6,539 nt of DNA from Rhodospirillales bacterium (lineage in GTDB: Bacteria; Pseudomonadota; Alphaproteobacteria; CACIAM-22H2), in contig JACQAF010000079.1 of the NCBI GenBank assembly GCA_016195145.1, positions 1 through 6,539 on the forward strand, read 5' to 3'. The notes beneath the pieces are model-generated. The model saw nothing but the letters and a program-made list of their open reading frames with translations. It searched no databases and was not told where the DNA came from. Both the position numbers and the translations under genes were made by a program. This document shows, piece after piece, positions 1 to 5,443 of this stretch. Within the stretch, counting starts at the first letter, position 1, and each line of letters opens with the position of its first letter.

Positions 1-242
1 ATCGGCTTGGTCGGCGGGATCGCCGGCGCGGCGGCGGCAGCCGTTGGCACAGTGGCAACGGCAGACGCGGATGATGCGGCAGCGACCGGTTGGGTTTTCG
101 CCGACACCGCCGCAAACGCGGCCTTGGCGGCGGCGCGGGCGGCGTCGTTCGAGACCGGTTTGTGCGGCCGTTGCGCCGCTGCGCCGGTTTCGGCCGCGCG
201 CGACAGCGCCTGGAGAAGCGCATTGCTCGGGGGAATCTGCAT
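1..242 (-). CDS. Hypothetical Ala/Pro-rich protein, N-terminal part (runs off left edge)
   Basis: An open minus-strand frame starts at an ATG at 242-240 and stays open for 80 codons to the window edge. The protein begins MQIPPSNALLQALSRAAETG and then becomes a long low-complexity stretch of Ala, Pro, Ser, Thr and Val. There is no signal peptide or clear transmembrane segment in the visible part, so a soluble or disordered N-terminal region is likely. I do not recognise the family. It lies 51 bases downstream of the PQQ dehydrogenase on the same strand, so read-through is possible, but that gap also holds a CtrA-like site that could give it its own promoter. No good Shine-Dalgarno precedes the ATG, so the start is moderately sure. 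The frame is also open upstream of the ATG through the gap. GC-rich DNA makes spurious open frames common, which lowers confidence. Confidence 0.55.
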   Translation of the reverse strand, partial: MQIPPSNALLQALSRAAETGAAAQRPHKPVSNDAARAAAKAAFAAVSAKTQPVAAASSASAVATVPTAAAAAPAIPPTKP

Positions 243-268
243 CGGGGCGCAGTTTCGCCGGCAACCGC

Positions 269-283
269 CTAAACAATCGTTAA
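269..283 (-). promoter_or_regulatory. CtrA-like box (one mismatch)
   Basis: Read on the minus strand, the gap between the dehydrogenase stop and the ATG at 242 contains TTAA, seven bases, then TTAG. The consensus CtrA site of Alphaproteobacteria is TTAA-N7-TTAA, so this has one mismatch. It is about 27 bases upstream of the start codon, in one of the few AT-rich patches of the left third of the window. Binding is inference only. Confidence 0.3.
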
Positions 284-293
284 CAAAACCCCG

Positions 294-1562
294 TTATCCT
301 CCCCGCCACTGGATCCGCCAGACGGTAAGGCCGGTATCGTCGGCAATCAGCAGGGCCCCGTCGGCCGCCACGGCCACCCCGGTCGGCCGGCCCCAGACAT
401 TCGCCCGCTCGACGCCGCCGATCCAGAATCCGCTGGCGAAGGTCTCGTAATGGCCGGCCAGCCGCCCGTCGCGGAACGGAACCCGCGCTACGACATAGCC
501 GGTCGGCTTGCCCGAGTTCCACGAACCGCGCAGGGCGACGAAGGCGTCGCCGCGATATTCGGCCGGGAAAGACGCGCCAGTATAGAATGTCAGGCCGATC
601 GGCGCCGAGTGCGAGCGGAACAGCAAATCGGGAACCAGCGCCTGGCGGACCAGATCCGGGCGGCGCTCGGCAAAGCCCGGCTGCGGATTGGGGCCGATAT
701 AGGCATAGGGCCAGACGTAAAACCCGCCATCGACGATGCGGGTGAAGAAATCGGGCACGAGCCCGTCGCCCATGCCGTCGCGTTCATTGACCACCGTCCA
801 CACGTCGTCGCTGTCGGGACGGATGGCGATCCCGACCGGATTGCGCAAGCCCCAGCCGAACATGCGCGGCGCGCTGCCATCGGCGCGAAACTCGACGACC
901 GAGGCGCGCGGCAACGCTTCCTCGGCGATATTGCCGGCACTACCGATCGAGACATAGAACTTCGCCCCGTCCGGCGCGAAAACGATATTGCGCGTCCAGT
1001 GCCCGCCGCTGCTGCCGAGCGCCCCGTCGGCGGTCACCGCTTCGGGCCGGGCGCGCGCCTGCGTGTCGCCCGGCTCGTAGGGAATGCGCCATACACGCTC
1101 GGTATCGGCGACATAGACCCATCCCGGCCGGAACGCGATCCCGTGCGGCCGGCGCAATCCGTCGACGAAGGTCGTGCGGAGCTCGGCCTTGCCGTCGCCG
1201 TCGGCGTCGCGCAGCAGGGTGATCTTGCCGGCGCTGCTTTCGGCAAGAAAGACATCGCCGTTGGAGGCAACCGCCAGATAGCGCGGATGATCGAGGTCCT
1301 CGGCAAAAAGATTCGCAACGAACCCCCGCGGCACCTTGAGGGTCGTATCCGCCGGACGCAGCACCTGGCGCGGCGGATTGCCCGCACTCGGCGTGGCATA
1401 GGGCGGCGGCATGTCGGCCGGACGAACGACAAACCGCTCGCCCGGCGGTTGCCCGATCTGGGCCTGCGCGGCGGCGCCCAGCATGGCGACCGCGATCATT
1501 GCGCTCAATACAATCCGGATGTTCCGCCGGATTGTGCCGCCGTCATATCCTCGCGCCTGCAT
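294..1562 (-). CDS. PQQ-dependent sugar dehydrogenase, sorbosone dehydrogenase-like beta-propeller, exported
   Basis: This 422-residue protein is expected to oxidise an aldose or similar sugar in the periplasm using pyrroloquinoline quinone (COG2133-type glucose/sorbosone dehydrogenase, six-bladed propeller). An N-terminal Sec signal peptide is visible: basic RRNIR at 12-16, a hydrophobic run at 17-31 and a likely cut after AQA at 34. Repeated NGDVFLAES- and PDG-type blade motifs follow. An acidic DADGDGKAE loop (119-127) resembles a calcium site. GGHWTRNIVFAPDG (186-199) carries the family's conserved histidine. GWGLRNPVGIAIRPD (236-250), VNERDGMGD (258-266) and GGFYVWPY (279-286) are typical of the family, as are LRGSWNSGKPTGY (344-356) and GRPTGVAVAADG (391-402). 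No cytochrome c domain (no CxxCH) is fused, so electrons must go to a separate acceptor. The start is fixed by a GGGAGGA Shine-Dalgarno four bases upstream. The frame runs open far upstream but only as antisense to the tail-fibre gene. The substrate is unknown. Confidence 0.9.
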   Translation of the reverse strand: MQARGYDGGTIRRNIRIVLSAMIAVAMLGAAAQAQIGQPPGERFVVRPADMPPPYATPSAGNPPRQVLRPADTTLKVPRGFVANLFAEDLDHPRYLAVASNGDVFLAESSAGKITLLRDADGDGKAELRTTFVDGLRRPHGIAFRPGWVYVADTERVWRIPYEPGDTQARARPEAVTADGALGSSGGHWTRNIVFAPDGAKFYVSIGSAGNIAEEALPRASVVEFRADGSAPRMFGWGLRNPVGIAIRPDSDDVWTVVNERDGMGDGLVPDFFTRIVDGGFYVWPYAYIGPNPQPGFAERRPDLVRQALVPDLLFRSHSAPIGLTFYTGASFPAEYRGDAFVALRGSWNSGKPTGYVVARVPFRDGRLAGHYETFASGFWIGGVERANVWGRPTGVAVAADGALLIADDTGLTVWRIQWRGG

Positions 1563-1566
1563 CGAA

Positions 1567-1573
1567 TCCTCCC
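1567..1573 (-). promoter_or_regulatory. Ribosome binding site of the PQQ dehydrogenase
   Basis: On the minus strand this reads GGGAGGA, four bases before the ATG at 1562-1560. It decides the start, because the same frame stays open for more than a kilobase upstream. Confidence 0.8.
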
Positions 1574-1715
1574 ATCGCCCCGCTCCCGTAACCGCATTGC
1601 GCGCCGCGCGCCGCGGCAACGTCAGCAAGTTTAAGAGGAAATTCGTTGCAACACCATTGCTGTAGAGTTGCGCGCGGATTCGCACGTACAAATCGCCTCG
1701 CCATATTTTTCCAGC

Positions 1716-1722
1716 GAGGAGA
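1716..1722 (+). promoter_or_regulatory. Ribosome binding site of the tail-fibre-like gene
   Basis: GAGGAGA is five bases before the ATG at 1728. It favours this start over an in-frame ATG at 1668, which would add 20 residues without a binding site. Confidence 0.8.
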
Positions 1723-1727
1723 AAATC

Positions 1728-3086
1728 ATGCCAGTCGAGACCTTCGGTTTGACCAACGCCAGCATACAGTCCGTAAATACGTATGTTGGCAATAACGACG
1801 GCAATTGGGCCGTCGCGAAGCGCATCGTCGACGCCTTCGCGCCGCACGCGCAGGCAACGCCGGATATGACCGTGCGGGTGGATGCGGGCTCGGTGTTCAA
1901 CGGCACGACCCTGACCGAGGTTGCCGCCCAGAGCACCGGCACGATCGCAGCGCCCACCGCCAACCCGCGCATCGACCGGGTGGTGATCGACCGGGCCACC
2001 GGCGCCGTATCGGTGGTCGCCGGGGTTGAGGCGGCTGCCCCGGTCCCGCCGGCGATCCCGGCCGGGAAAGCGCCGGTGGCGCAGGTGGCGCTGGTCGCCG
2101 GCCAGACCCAGATCACCAACGCCACCATCGCCGACGAGCGGAGCCTGTCCACTCTCGGCCTCGCCTCGGGCGCCTTCGCCAATATCGGCACGCTCGCCAC
2201 GCTCAACGCCAATCCGTTGCTCAAGAACGACGGCAGCGGCAACGCCGTGCCGGCGATCCCGATGCAGAGCAAGAGCGCCAGCTACACCTTCGCCGCCGCC
2301 GATCGCGGCCAGCTCATCCAGTTCACCGCCACCGCCACCGCGACGCTGCCGGGCGTGGCGACCACCGGCAACGACTGGTGGGTCGCCCTGCGCTGTTCGG
2401 CCAGCACGCTCACCGTCAGCGCCGCGAGCGGCCAGATCGACGGCGGCTCCTCGATCACCCTCACCGCCGGCCAGTCCTGCTTCATCGTCGCCGGCGCAGA
2501 CAATTACTGGTCCGTCGGCAAGCCGGCGGCCGCCTCGCGGGCGCTCAAGCGGCAGGTATTTACCTCCAGCGGCACCTTCACGCCCGTGCCCGGCATCACT
2601 GATTACAAAGTCACGGTCGTCGGCGGCGGCGGGAGCGGACATAAGGATACTGATCTCACAGCCAAAGGCAGTGGCGGCGGTGGCGGGGCGGCGATCAAGT
2701 GGGTTACCGGATTATCGTCCAATGTCGCCGTTACCGTTGGCGCCGGCGGCAACGGCGTAGGCAGCCAGCCGCAAAATGGCAATCCTGGCGGCACATCGTC
2801 TTTCGGGGCTTATGTATCTGCTAGCGGAGGGGGCGGCGGCACAGGAGCGTCCCAAGGCACTGCTGGGGCTGGCAGCAGCGGCGACATCAACATCATTGGG
2901 TATCCAGGTAATTGGGGTGTTGGCGGCGGCGCGCCCTCTCCGTTCTTCGGCCCCGGAACGGCCGCAAATGGCGGCGGCCCGACCAGCCACGCGACCAATT
3001 ACGGCAGCGGCAGCGGAGCGTGCGGCAACGGAGTGCAGAGCGGCAACGGTGCGCCTGGTATCGTGATCGTCGAATGGATCGAATAA
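1728..3086 (+). CDS. Phage tail-fibre-like protein with glycine-rich C-terminal domain
   Basis: This 452-residue protein resembles tail-fibre or receptor-binding proteins of phages and prophages. There is no signal peptide. Residues 1-140 look like a fibre base: VRVDAGSVFNGT (49-60), RIDRVVIDRATGAVSVVAG (81-99), PAGKAPVAQVALVAGQTQI (111-129) and ITNATIADERSL (129-140) are patterns common in such proteins. Residues 181-265 form a Ser/Thr/Ala-rich beta domain (ASYTFAAADRG, ITLTAGQS, NYWSVGK). Residues 276-452 are a glycine-rich domain opening FTSSGTFTPVPGITDYKVTVVG and ending GAPGIVIVEWIE, the form seen at the host-contacting tip of many phage fibres. No other virion, lysis, integrase or packaging gene is near, so it stands alone between chromosomal genes. 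Codon use changes at about base 2600: the first two thirds are strongly GC-ending, while the glycine-rich part uses many A- and T-ending codons. It may be a prophage remnant, a fibre cassette for a distant tail-like particle, or a gene transfer agent part. The structural call is firm; the function is inferred. Confidence 0.82.
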   Translation: MPVETFGLTNASIQSVNTYVGNNDGNWAVAKRIVDAFAPHAQATPDMTVRVDAGSVFNGTTLTEVAAQSTGTIAAPTANPRIDRVVIDRATGAVSVVAGVEAAAPVPPAIPAGKAPVAQVALVAGQTQITNATIADERSLSTLGLASGAFANIGTLATLNANPLLKNDGSGNAVPAIPMQSKSASYTFAAADRGQLIQFTATATATLPGVATTGNDWWVALRCSASTLTVSAASGQIDGGSSITLTAGQSCFIVAGADNYWSVGKPAAASRALKRQVFTSSGTFTPVPGITDYKVTVVGGGGSGHKDTDLTAKGSGGGGGAAIKWVTGLSSNVAVTVGAGGNGVGSQPQNGNPGGTSSFGAYVSASGGGGGTGASQGTAGAGSSGDINIIGYPGNWGVGGGAPSPFFGPGTAANGGGPTSHATNYGSGSGACGNGVQSGNGAPGIVIVEWIE

Positions 3087-3350
3087 GAACGCTTGCGCCG
3101 CGAATATGGGCAGATCTATTTTTCTATTTTAAGATGTATTTGTATAGTACAACTATCTAAAGTTGCATATATGGTACCTTCGCCCCCAGCCCGGTGGCCG
3201 CCATTAACAATCTGCAAATTAACGAAAATTGATTCGATCCTACGCCCTATTTCATATCCGGATGGCGTGTGTTTGGCGGGTGCGTCTTAACTGTTCGCTA
3301 ACCTGTGCCGCCGCATAGTCTACGCTCGGGCAGCTACAGCGAGCATAGCG
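3087..3350. other. AT-rich intergenic region after the tail-fibre gene
   Basis: These 264 bases contain no convincing gene. From about 3100 to 3180, and again from 3203 to 3260, the DNA is clearly more AT-rich than its surroundings. It holds a short inverted repeat (ATAGT, three bases, ACTAT at 3144-3156), a weak promoter-like pair (TTGATT at 3229-3234 and TCATAT at 3252-3257, 17-base spacing) and a CtrA-like box at 3287-3301. T-rich runs at 3117-3130 follow the tail-fibre stop, but I see no stem strong enough to call a terminator. The composition fits a leftover of imported DNA. Confidence 0.5.
3287..3301 (+). promoter_or_regulatory. CtrA-like box upstream of the DUF2336 gene
   Basis: TTAA, seven bases, CTAA; one mismatch from the alphaproteobacterial TTAA-N7-TTAA consensus. 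It ends 49 bases before the ATG at 3351, a position from which a regulator could act on a promoter. Not proven. Confidence 0.3.
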
Positions 3351-4481
3351 ATGCCGGATCCGCAAAACGAGCCGACCGAGATTACCGAGATGCTGGCGCT
3401 TGCCCACGACCGGGCGCCCGAATCCCGCTCCCGGCTGGTCAAGGCGCTGGGCGAGGTGGTCGGCGCCGGACCCGAGGATAGCCGCGCCCGCGAGCGCGAT
3501 ATCGCCACCGATATTCTGCGCAAGCTGCTCGGCGAGATCGAGATGCCGATCCGCCGGACGCTGGCCGAGCGCCTGGCGCGCGCGCCGAATGCGCCCTACG
3601 AGCTTATCGTCCGCCTGGCCAACGACGCGATCGAAGTGGCGCGGCCGATCCTGGTCGAGAGCGGCGTTCTCAACGACGACGATCTGGTAGTCGTCATTCG
3701 TTACCGCACGCTGCAACATCGCCTCGCCATCGCCATGCGCCGGCAGGTCAGCGAAACGGTTTCCGCGGCCCTGGTCGAGGCGGACGAAGACGAAGTGATG
3801 CACGCCCTTCTCGACAACCGCAACGCCCGCATCGCGCAAGCGACGCTGCAATACCTCGTTGACCGCTCGCGAAACTCGGAATCCCTGCGCGAGCCTCTTC
3901 TCCACCGCCACGAGCTGGAGCCCGAGCTTGCCGGCAAGATGTACGGCTGGGTCTCGGAAGCGTTGCGGCGCTATATCGCGCTCAATTTCGACGTCGACAA
4001 GGAGATGCTCGATCGGGCGATCGCCGACAGCGTCGAGGAAGCGATCGCCGATTATTCGCGCTCCGCCGCCCTCGGCGACGCCACTACGAAACTCGCCAAC
4101 GTGCTGCGCAACGGCGTCATCGAGGACCCCCAGCTTTTCGTCCGCCTGTTGCGGGCCGGCGAAGTGGCGCTGTTCGAGGCGCTGTTCGCGCGCTTCGCCA
4201 ATCTCAAGATCACCCTGGCGCGGCAGGCGATCTACCAGACCGGCGGCCGGGCACTCGCTGTCATCTGCAAGGCGGCGGCGCTCGACAAGCCGGTATTCGC
4301 TTCGATTTTCCTGCTCGCCCGGCGCGCCCACCCGCAGGATAAATCGGCCGATCCCGACGAATTGCCCAAGGCGCTGCAATTCTTCGAAAACCTCGCCCAG
4401 ACTAACGCCTCCGAAATCGTCAGTCGCTGGCGGCAAGGCATGACTCACCCGATCGCGTTGCCGTTCGGCGATCCCACTTAG
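3351..4481 (+). CDS. DUF2336 family protein
   Basis: This 376-residue protein matches the DUF2336 family (PF10098), for which I know no established function. It has no signal peptide or membrane segment and is predicted cytoplasmic and almost entirely alpha-helical, with repeated helical pairs that suggest a HEAT-like solenoid. The most recognisable stretch is at 153-210: LLDNRNARIAQATLQYLVDR, then a helix and EPLLHRHELEPELAGKMYGW leading into VSEALRRYIA. Earlier helices (54-100) carry RKLLGEIEMPIRRTLAERLA, and VLRNGVIEDPQLFVRLLRAG (251-270) looks like a further repeat. No catalytic motif is visible, so a scaffold or partner-binding role is the reasonable guess. The ATG at 3351 has only a weak purine-rich GCGAG sequence upstream; a second ATG at 3390 (residue 14) is possible. 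It is probably monocistronic: the next gene starts 96 bases later after an inverted repeat. Confidence 0.85.
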   Translation: MPDPQNEPTEITEMLALAHDRAPESRSRLVKALGEVVGAGPEDSRARERDIATDILRKLLGEIEMPIRRTLAERLARAPNAPYELIVRLANDAIEVARPILVESGVLNDDDLVVVIRYRTLQHRLAIAMRRQVSETVSAALVEADEDEVMHALLDNRNARIAQATLQYLVDRSRNSESLREPLLHRHELEPELAGKMYGWVSEALRRYIALNFDVDKEMLDRAIADSVEEAIADYSRSAALGDATTKLANVLRNGVIEDPQLFVRLLRAGEVALFEALFARFANLKITLARQAIYQTGGRALAVICKAAALDKPVFASIFLLARRAHPQDKSADPDELPKALQFFENLAQTNASEIVSRWRQGMTHPIALPFGDPT

Positions 4482-4491
4482 CCCATCCCCC

Positions 4492-4499
4492 GGAATAAA
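4492..4499 (+). promoter_or_regulatory. Possible ECF-type -35 element
   Basis: GGAATAAA lies 78 bases before the small secreted protein gene. Many ECF sigma factors recognise a -35 element with a GGAA core, and an ECF gene lies just downstream, so an autoregulated promoter is plausible. The matching -10 element is uncertain; TGTTC at 4514-4518 is at a fair distance, but this is weak evidence. Confidence 0.3.
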
Positions 4500-4508
4500 T
4501 TGTTCTAT

Positions 4509-4529
4509 CGCAGTGTTCATTCCACTGCG
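4509..4529 (+). repeat. Perfect 7-bp inverted repeat (operator or RNA hairpin)
   Basis: CGCAGTG, seven bases, CACTGCG: perfect complementary arms in the 96-base gap between the DUF2336 gene and the small secreted protein gene. As RNA it folds into a 7-bp stem with a 7-base loop. No T-run follows, so an intrinsic terminator is unlikely. It overlaps the presumed promoter region, so an operator or a 5' leader hairpin both fit. Confidence 0.6.
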
Positions 4530-4566
4530 TACCGTCCCTCATCCTGGGGGAGGCGTCACTTGGAAT

Positions 4567-4572
4567 GGGGAG
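4567..4572 (+). promoter_or_regulatory. Ribosome binding site of the small secreted protein
   Basis: GGGGAG is five bases before the ATG at 4578. It selects this start over an upstream in-frame ATG at 4500 that would place 26 unrelated residues before the signal peptide. Confidence 0.75.
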
Positions 4573-4577
4573 AAATC

Positions 4578-4826
4578 ATGTTGAAGAGCACCCTGATCGC
4601 GACCGCCCTGGTTGCCGCATTCGCCACGCCGGCCTTTGCCTTTCATTGCCCGGTCGATATGAAGGCGATCGACGCGGAGCTGGCCAAGAATCCGCAGCTC
4701 TCGGCCGCCGACATGGCAAAAGTGAAGGAACTGCGCGCCGAAGGCGAAACCCATCATAAGGCCGCCAGCCACCAGAAATCGGTCGACGCGCTTGCCGAGG
4801 CCAAGAAAATCCTGAAAATTCAATAA
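4578..4826 (+). CDS. Small secreted protein with one cysteine, next to ECF sigma factor
   Basis: An 82-residue protein with a clear Sec signal peptide: MLK, a hydrophobic stretch at 4-17, and a cut after AFA at residue 21. The mature part is about 61 residues, starting FHCPVDMKAID. It is highly charged and helical, with a single cysteine (C24) beside H23 and a histidine cluster further on (H53, H54, H58). It appears to form two helices joined near NPQLSAADM. I believe similar short HCP-starting exported proteins occur in other Alphaproteobacteria, but I know no assigned function. One cysteine cannot form an internal disulfide; a metal-binding or redox-sensing role is a guess. It precedes the ECF sigma gene by 86 bases, with a GC-rich hairpin between, so it may be the first gene of that operon or a strongly expressed regulon member. 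Start and export are well supported; role is unknown. Confidence 0.8.
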   Translation: MLKSTLIATALVAAFATPAFAFHCPVDMKAIDAELAKNPQLSAADMAKVKELRAEGETHHKAASHQKSVDALAEAKKILKIQ

Positions 4827-4843
4827 CCTTGTCGCACCGTCGC

Positions 4844-4869
4844 CCCGGCGGGAGATTCCTTCCGCCGGG
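4844..4869 (+). terminator. GC-rich hairpin between the secreted protein and sigma genes
   Basis: CCCGGCGG at 4844-4851 pairs with CCGCCGGG at 4862-4869 around a 10-base loop, 17 bases after the stop of the secreted protein gene. All eight pairs are G-C. No T-tract follows, so it is not a standard intrinsic terminator. It could cause partial termination or protect the 3' end of the upstream message, which would give more small-protein mRNA than sigma mRNA. Confidence 0.45.
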
Positions 4870-4912
4870 ACGCGCCGGTTAACGCCCGAATGAGCAGCCG
4901 AGCCCGCCGCCC

Positions 4913-5443
4913 ATGGCCGAGACGTCGAGCGACCATCCGATCGTGGCGCAGATCCCGCATCTGCGACGCTATGCGCGCGCCCTGCTTCGCGACCGGACGA
5001 TGGCCGAGGACCTGGTGCAGGACTGCCTCGAACGGGCCTGGGGCCGGCTGCATCTCTGGCAGGCGGGCAGCAATTTGCGAACCTGGCTGTTCACCATCAT
5101 GCATAATCTCCACGCCAACGCCGCCCGCGCCGCCAGCCGCCGTCCGCGGCACAGCTCGCTCGACGACAATGCGCTCGGCGTGCCCGTGCGCGCCAGCCAG
5201 GAAGACCGGCTGGAGATCGCAACCCTTGAATCCGCCCTTGCCGCCCTTCCCGATGAGCAGCGTCAGGTCGTCCTCCTCGTCGGCCTCGAAGGAATGAGCT
5301 ACCAGGAAACCGCCGCCGTTATCGGCGCGCCGATCGGCACGGTGATGAGCCGGCTGCATCGCGGGCGCGAGCGCTTGCGCGAACTGCTCGCGGGGATGAG
5401 CGTCGCAGGCGCGGGCGGTCCCGGCCTGAGGAGAGTGAAATGA
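4913..5443 (+). CDS. ECF (group IV) RNA polymerase sigma factor
   Basis: This 176-residue protein has the two-domain form of extracytoplasmic-function sigma factors, which direct RNA polymerase to a small stress regulon. Region 2 covers about residues 13-77: the helix RRYARALLRDRTMAEDLVQD matches the core-binding and -10-melting part, followed by NLRTWLFTIMHNLHANAAR. A linker at 78-100 follows, then region 4 at about 101-158: ALAALPDEQRQVVLLVGLEG, then the helix-turn-helix MSYQETAAVIGAPIGTVMSR (128-147) and LHRGRERLRELL, which reads the -35 element. There is no sigma-1.1 or region 3, and no C-terminal extension beyond a short Gly-rich tail. The ATG has only a weak binding site, but the start fits the family's usual N-terminus. 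The TGA stop overlaps the ATG of the next gene (ATGA), the usual arrangement for a sigma factor and its antagonist. The regulon and signal are not visible. Confidence 0.93.
   Translation: MAETSSDHPIVAQIPHLRRYARALLRDRTMAEDLVQDCLERAWGRLHLWQAGSNLRTWLFTIMHNLHANAARAASRRPRHSSLDDNALGVPVRASQEDRLEIATLESALAALPDEQRQVVLLVGLEGMSYQETAAVIGAPIGTVMSRLHRGRERLRELLAGMSVAGAGGPGLRRVK
5428..5435 (+). promoter_or_regulatory. Ribosome binding site of the anti-sigma gene, inside the sigma gene
   Basis: GAGGAGAG lies four bases before the ATG at 5440. It is much stronger than the site of the sigma gene itself, which would favour making antagonist in at least equal amount. Confidence 0.75.

Larger units (their letters stand above)
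1563..1727. other. Divergent intergenic region between the dehydrogenase and tail-fibre genes
   Basis: These 165 bases lie between two start codons and must hold the promoter of each gene unless one is silent. I see a palindrome GTTGCAAC at 1645-1652 and a related TTGC-containing stretch up to about 1674, plus an AT-rich patch at 1702-1710 just before the tail-fibre Shine-Dalgarno. No convincing sigma-70 -35/-10 pair with 16-18 base spacing was found on either strand. Confidence 0.4.

Noticed and set aside
7..450. 147-codon plus-strand frame at the left edge
   Set aside because: It crosses the end of the dehydrogenase gene and the intergenic gap and has no motif or binding site; the minus-strand frame starting at 242 is more natural.
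450..1634. 394-codon plus-strand frame opposite the PQQ dehydrogenase
   Set aside because: Arg/Ala-rich with no recognisable motif and no ribosome binding site; the opposite strand carries clear propeller motifs.
1563..2642. Long minus-strand extension of the dehydrogenase frame (360 extra codons) antisense to the tail-fibre gene
   Set aside because: It encodes low-complexity Arg/Gly/Ala-rich sequence with no domain resemblance, and a strong ribosome binding site with a signal peptide starts the real protein at 1562. Open frames opposite GC-rich genes are common.
2619..3086. Diversity-generating retroelement variable region in the fibre tip
   Set aside because: No reverse transcriptase or template repeat is present in the window, and no near-duplicate of the tip with adenine-directed changes was seen. 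The glycine-rich sequence alone does not support it.
3087..3135. Intrinsic terminator after the tail-fibre gene
   Set aside because: T-rich runs exist, but only a 3-bp stem could be found in front of them.
3093..3290. 65-codon frame in the AT-rich gap behind the tail-fibre gene
   Set aside because: It starts with TTG, lacks a ribosome binding site and resembles no known protein.
3252..4520. 422-codon minus-strand frame opposite the DUF2336 gene
   Set aside because: A mirror of GC-rich codon bias; the plus strand encodes a recognised family with conserved motifs.
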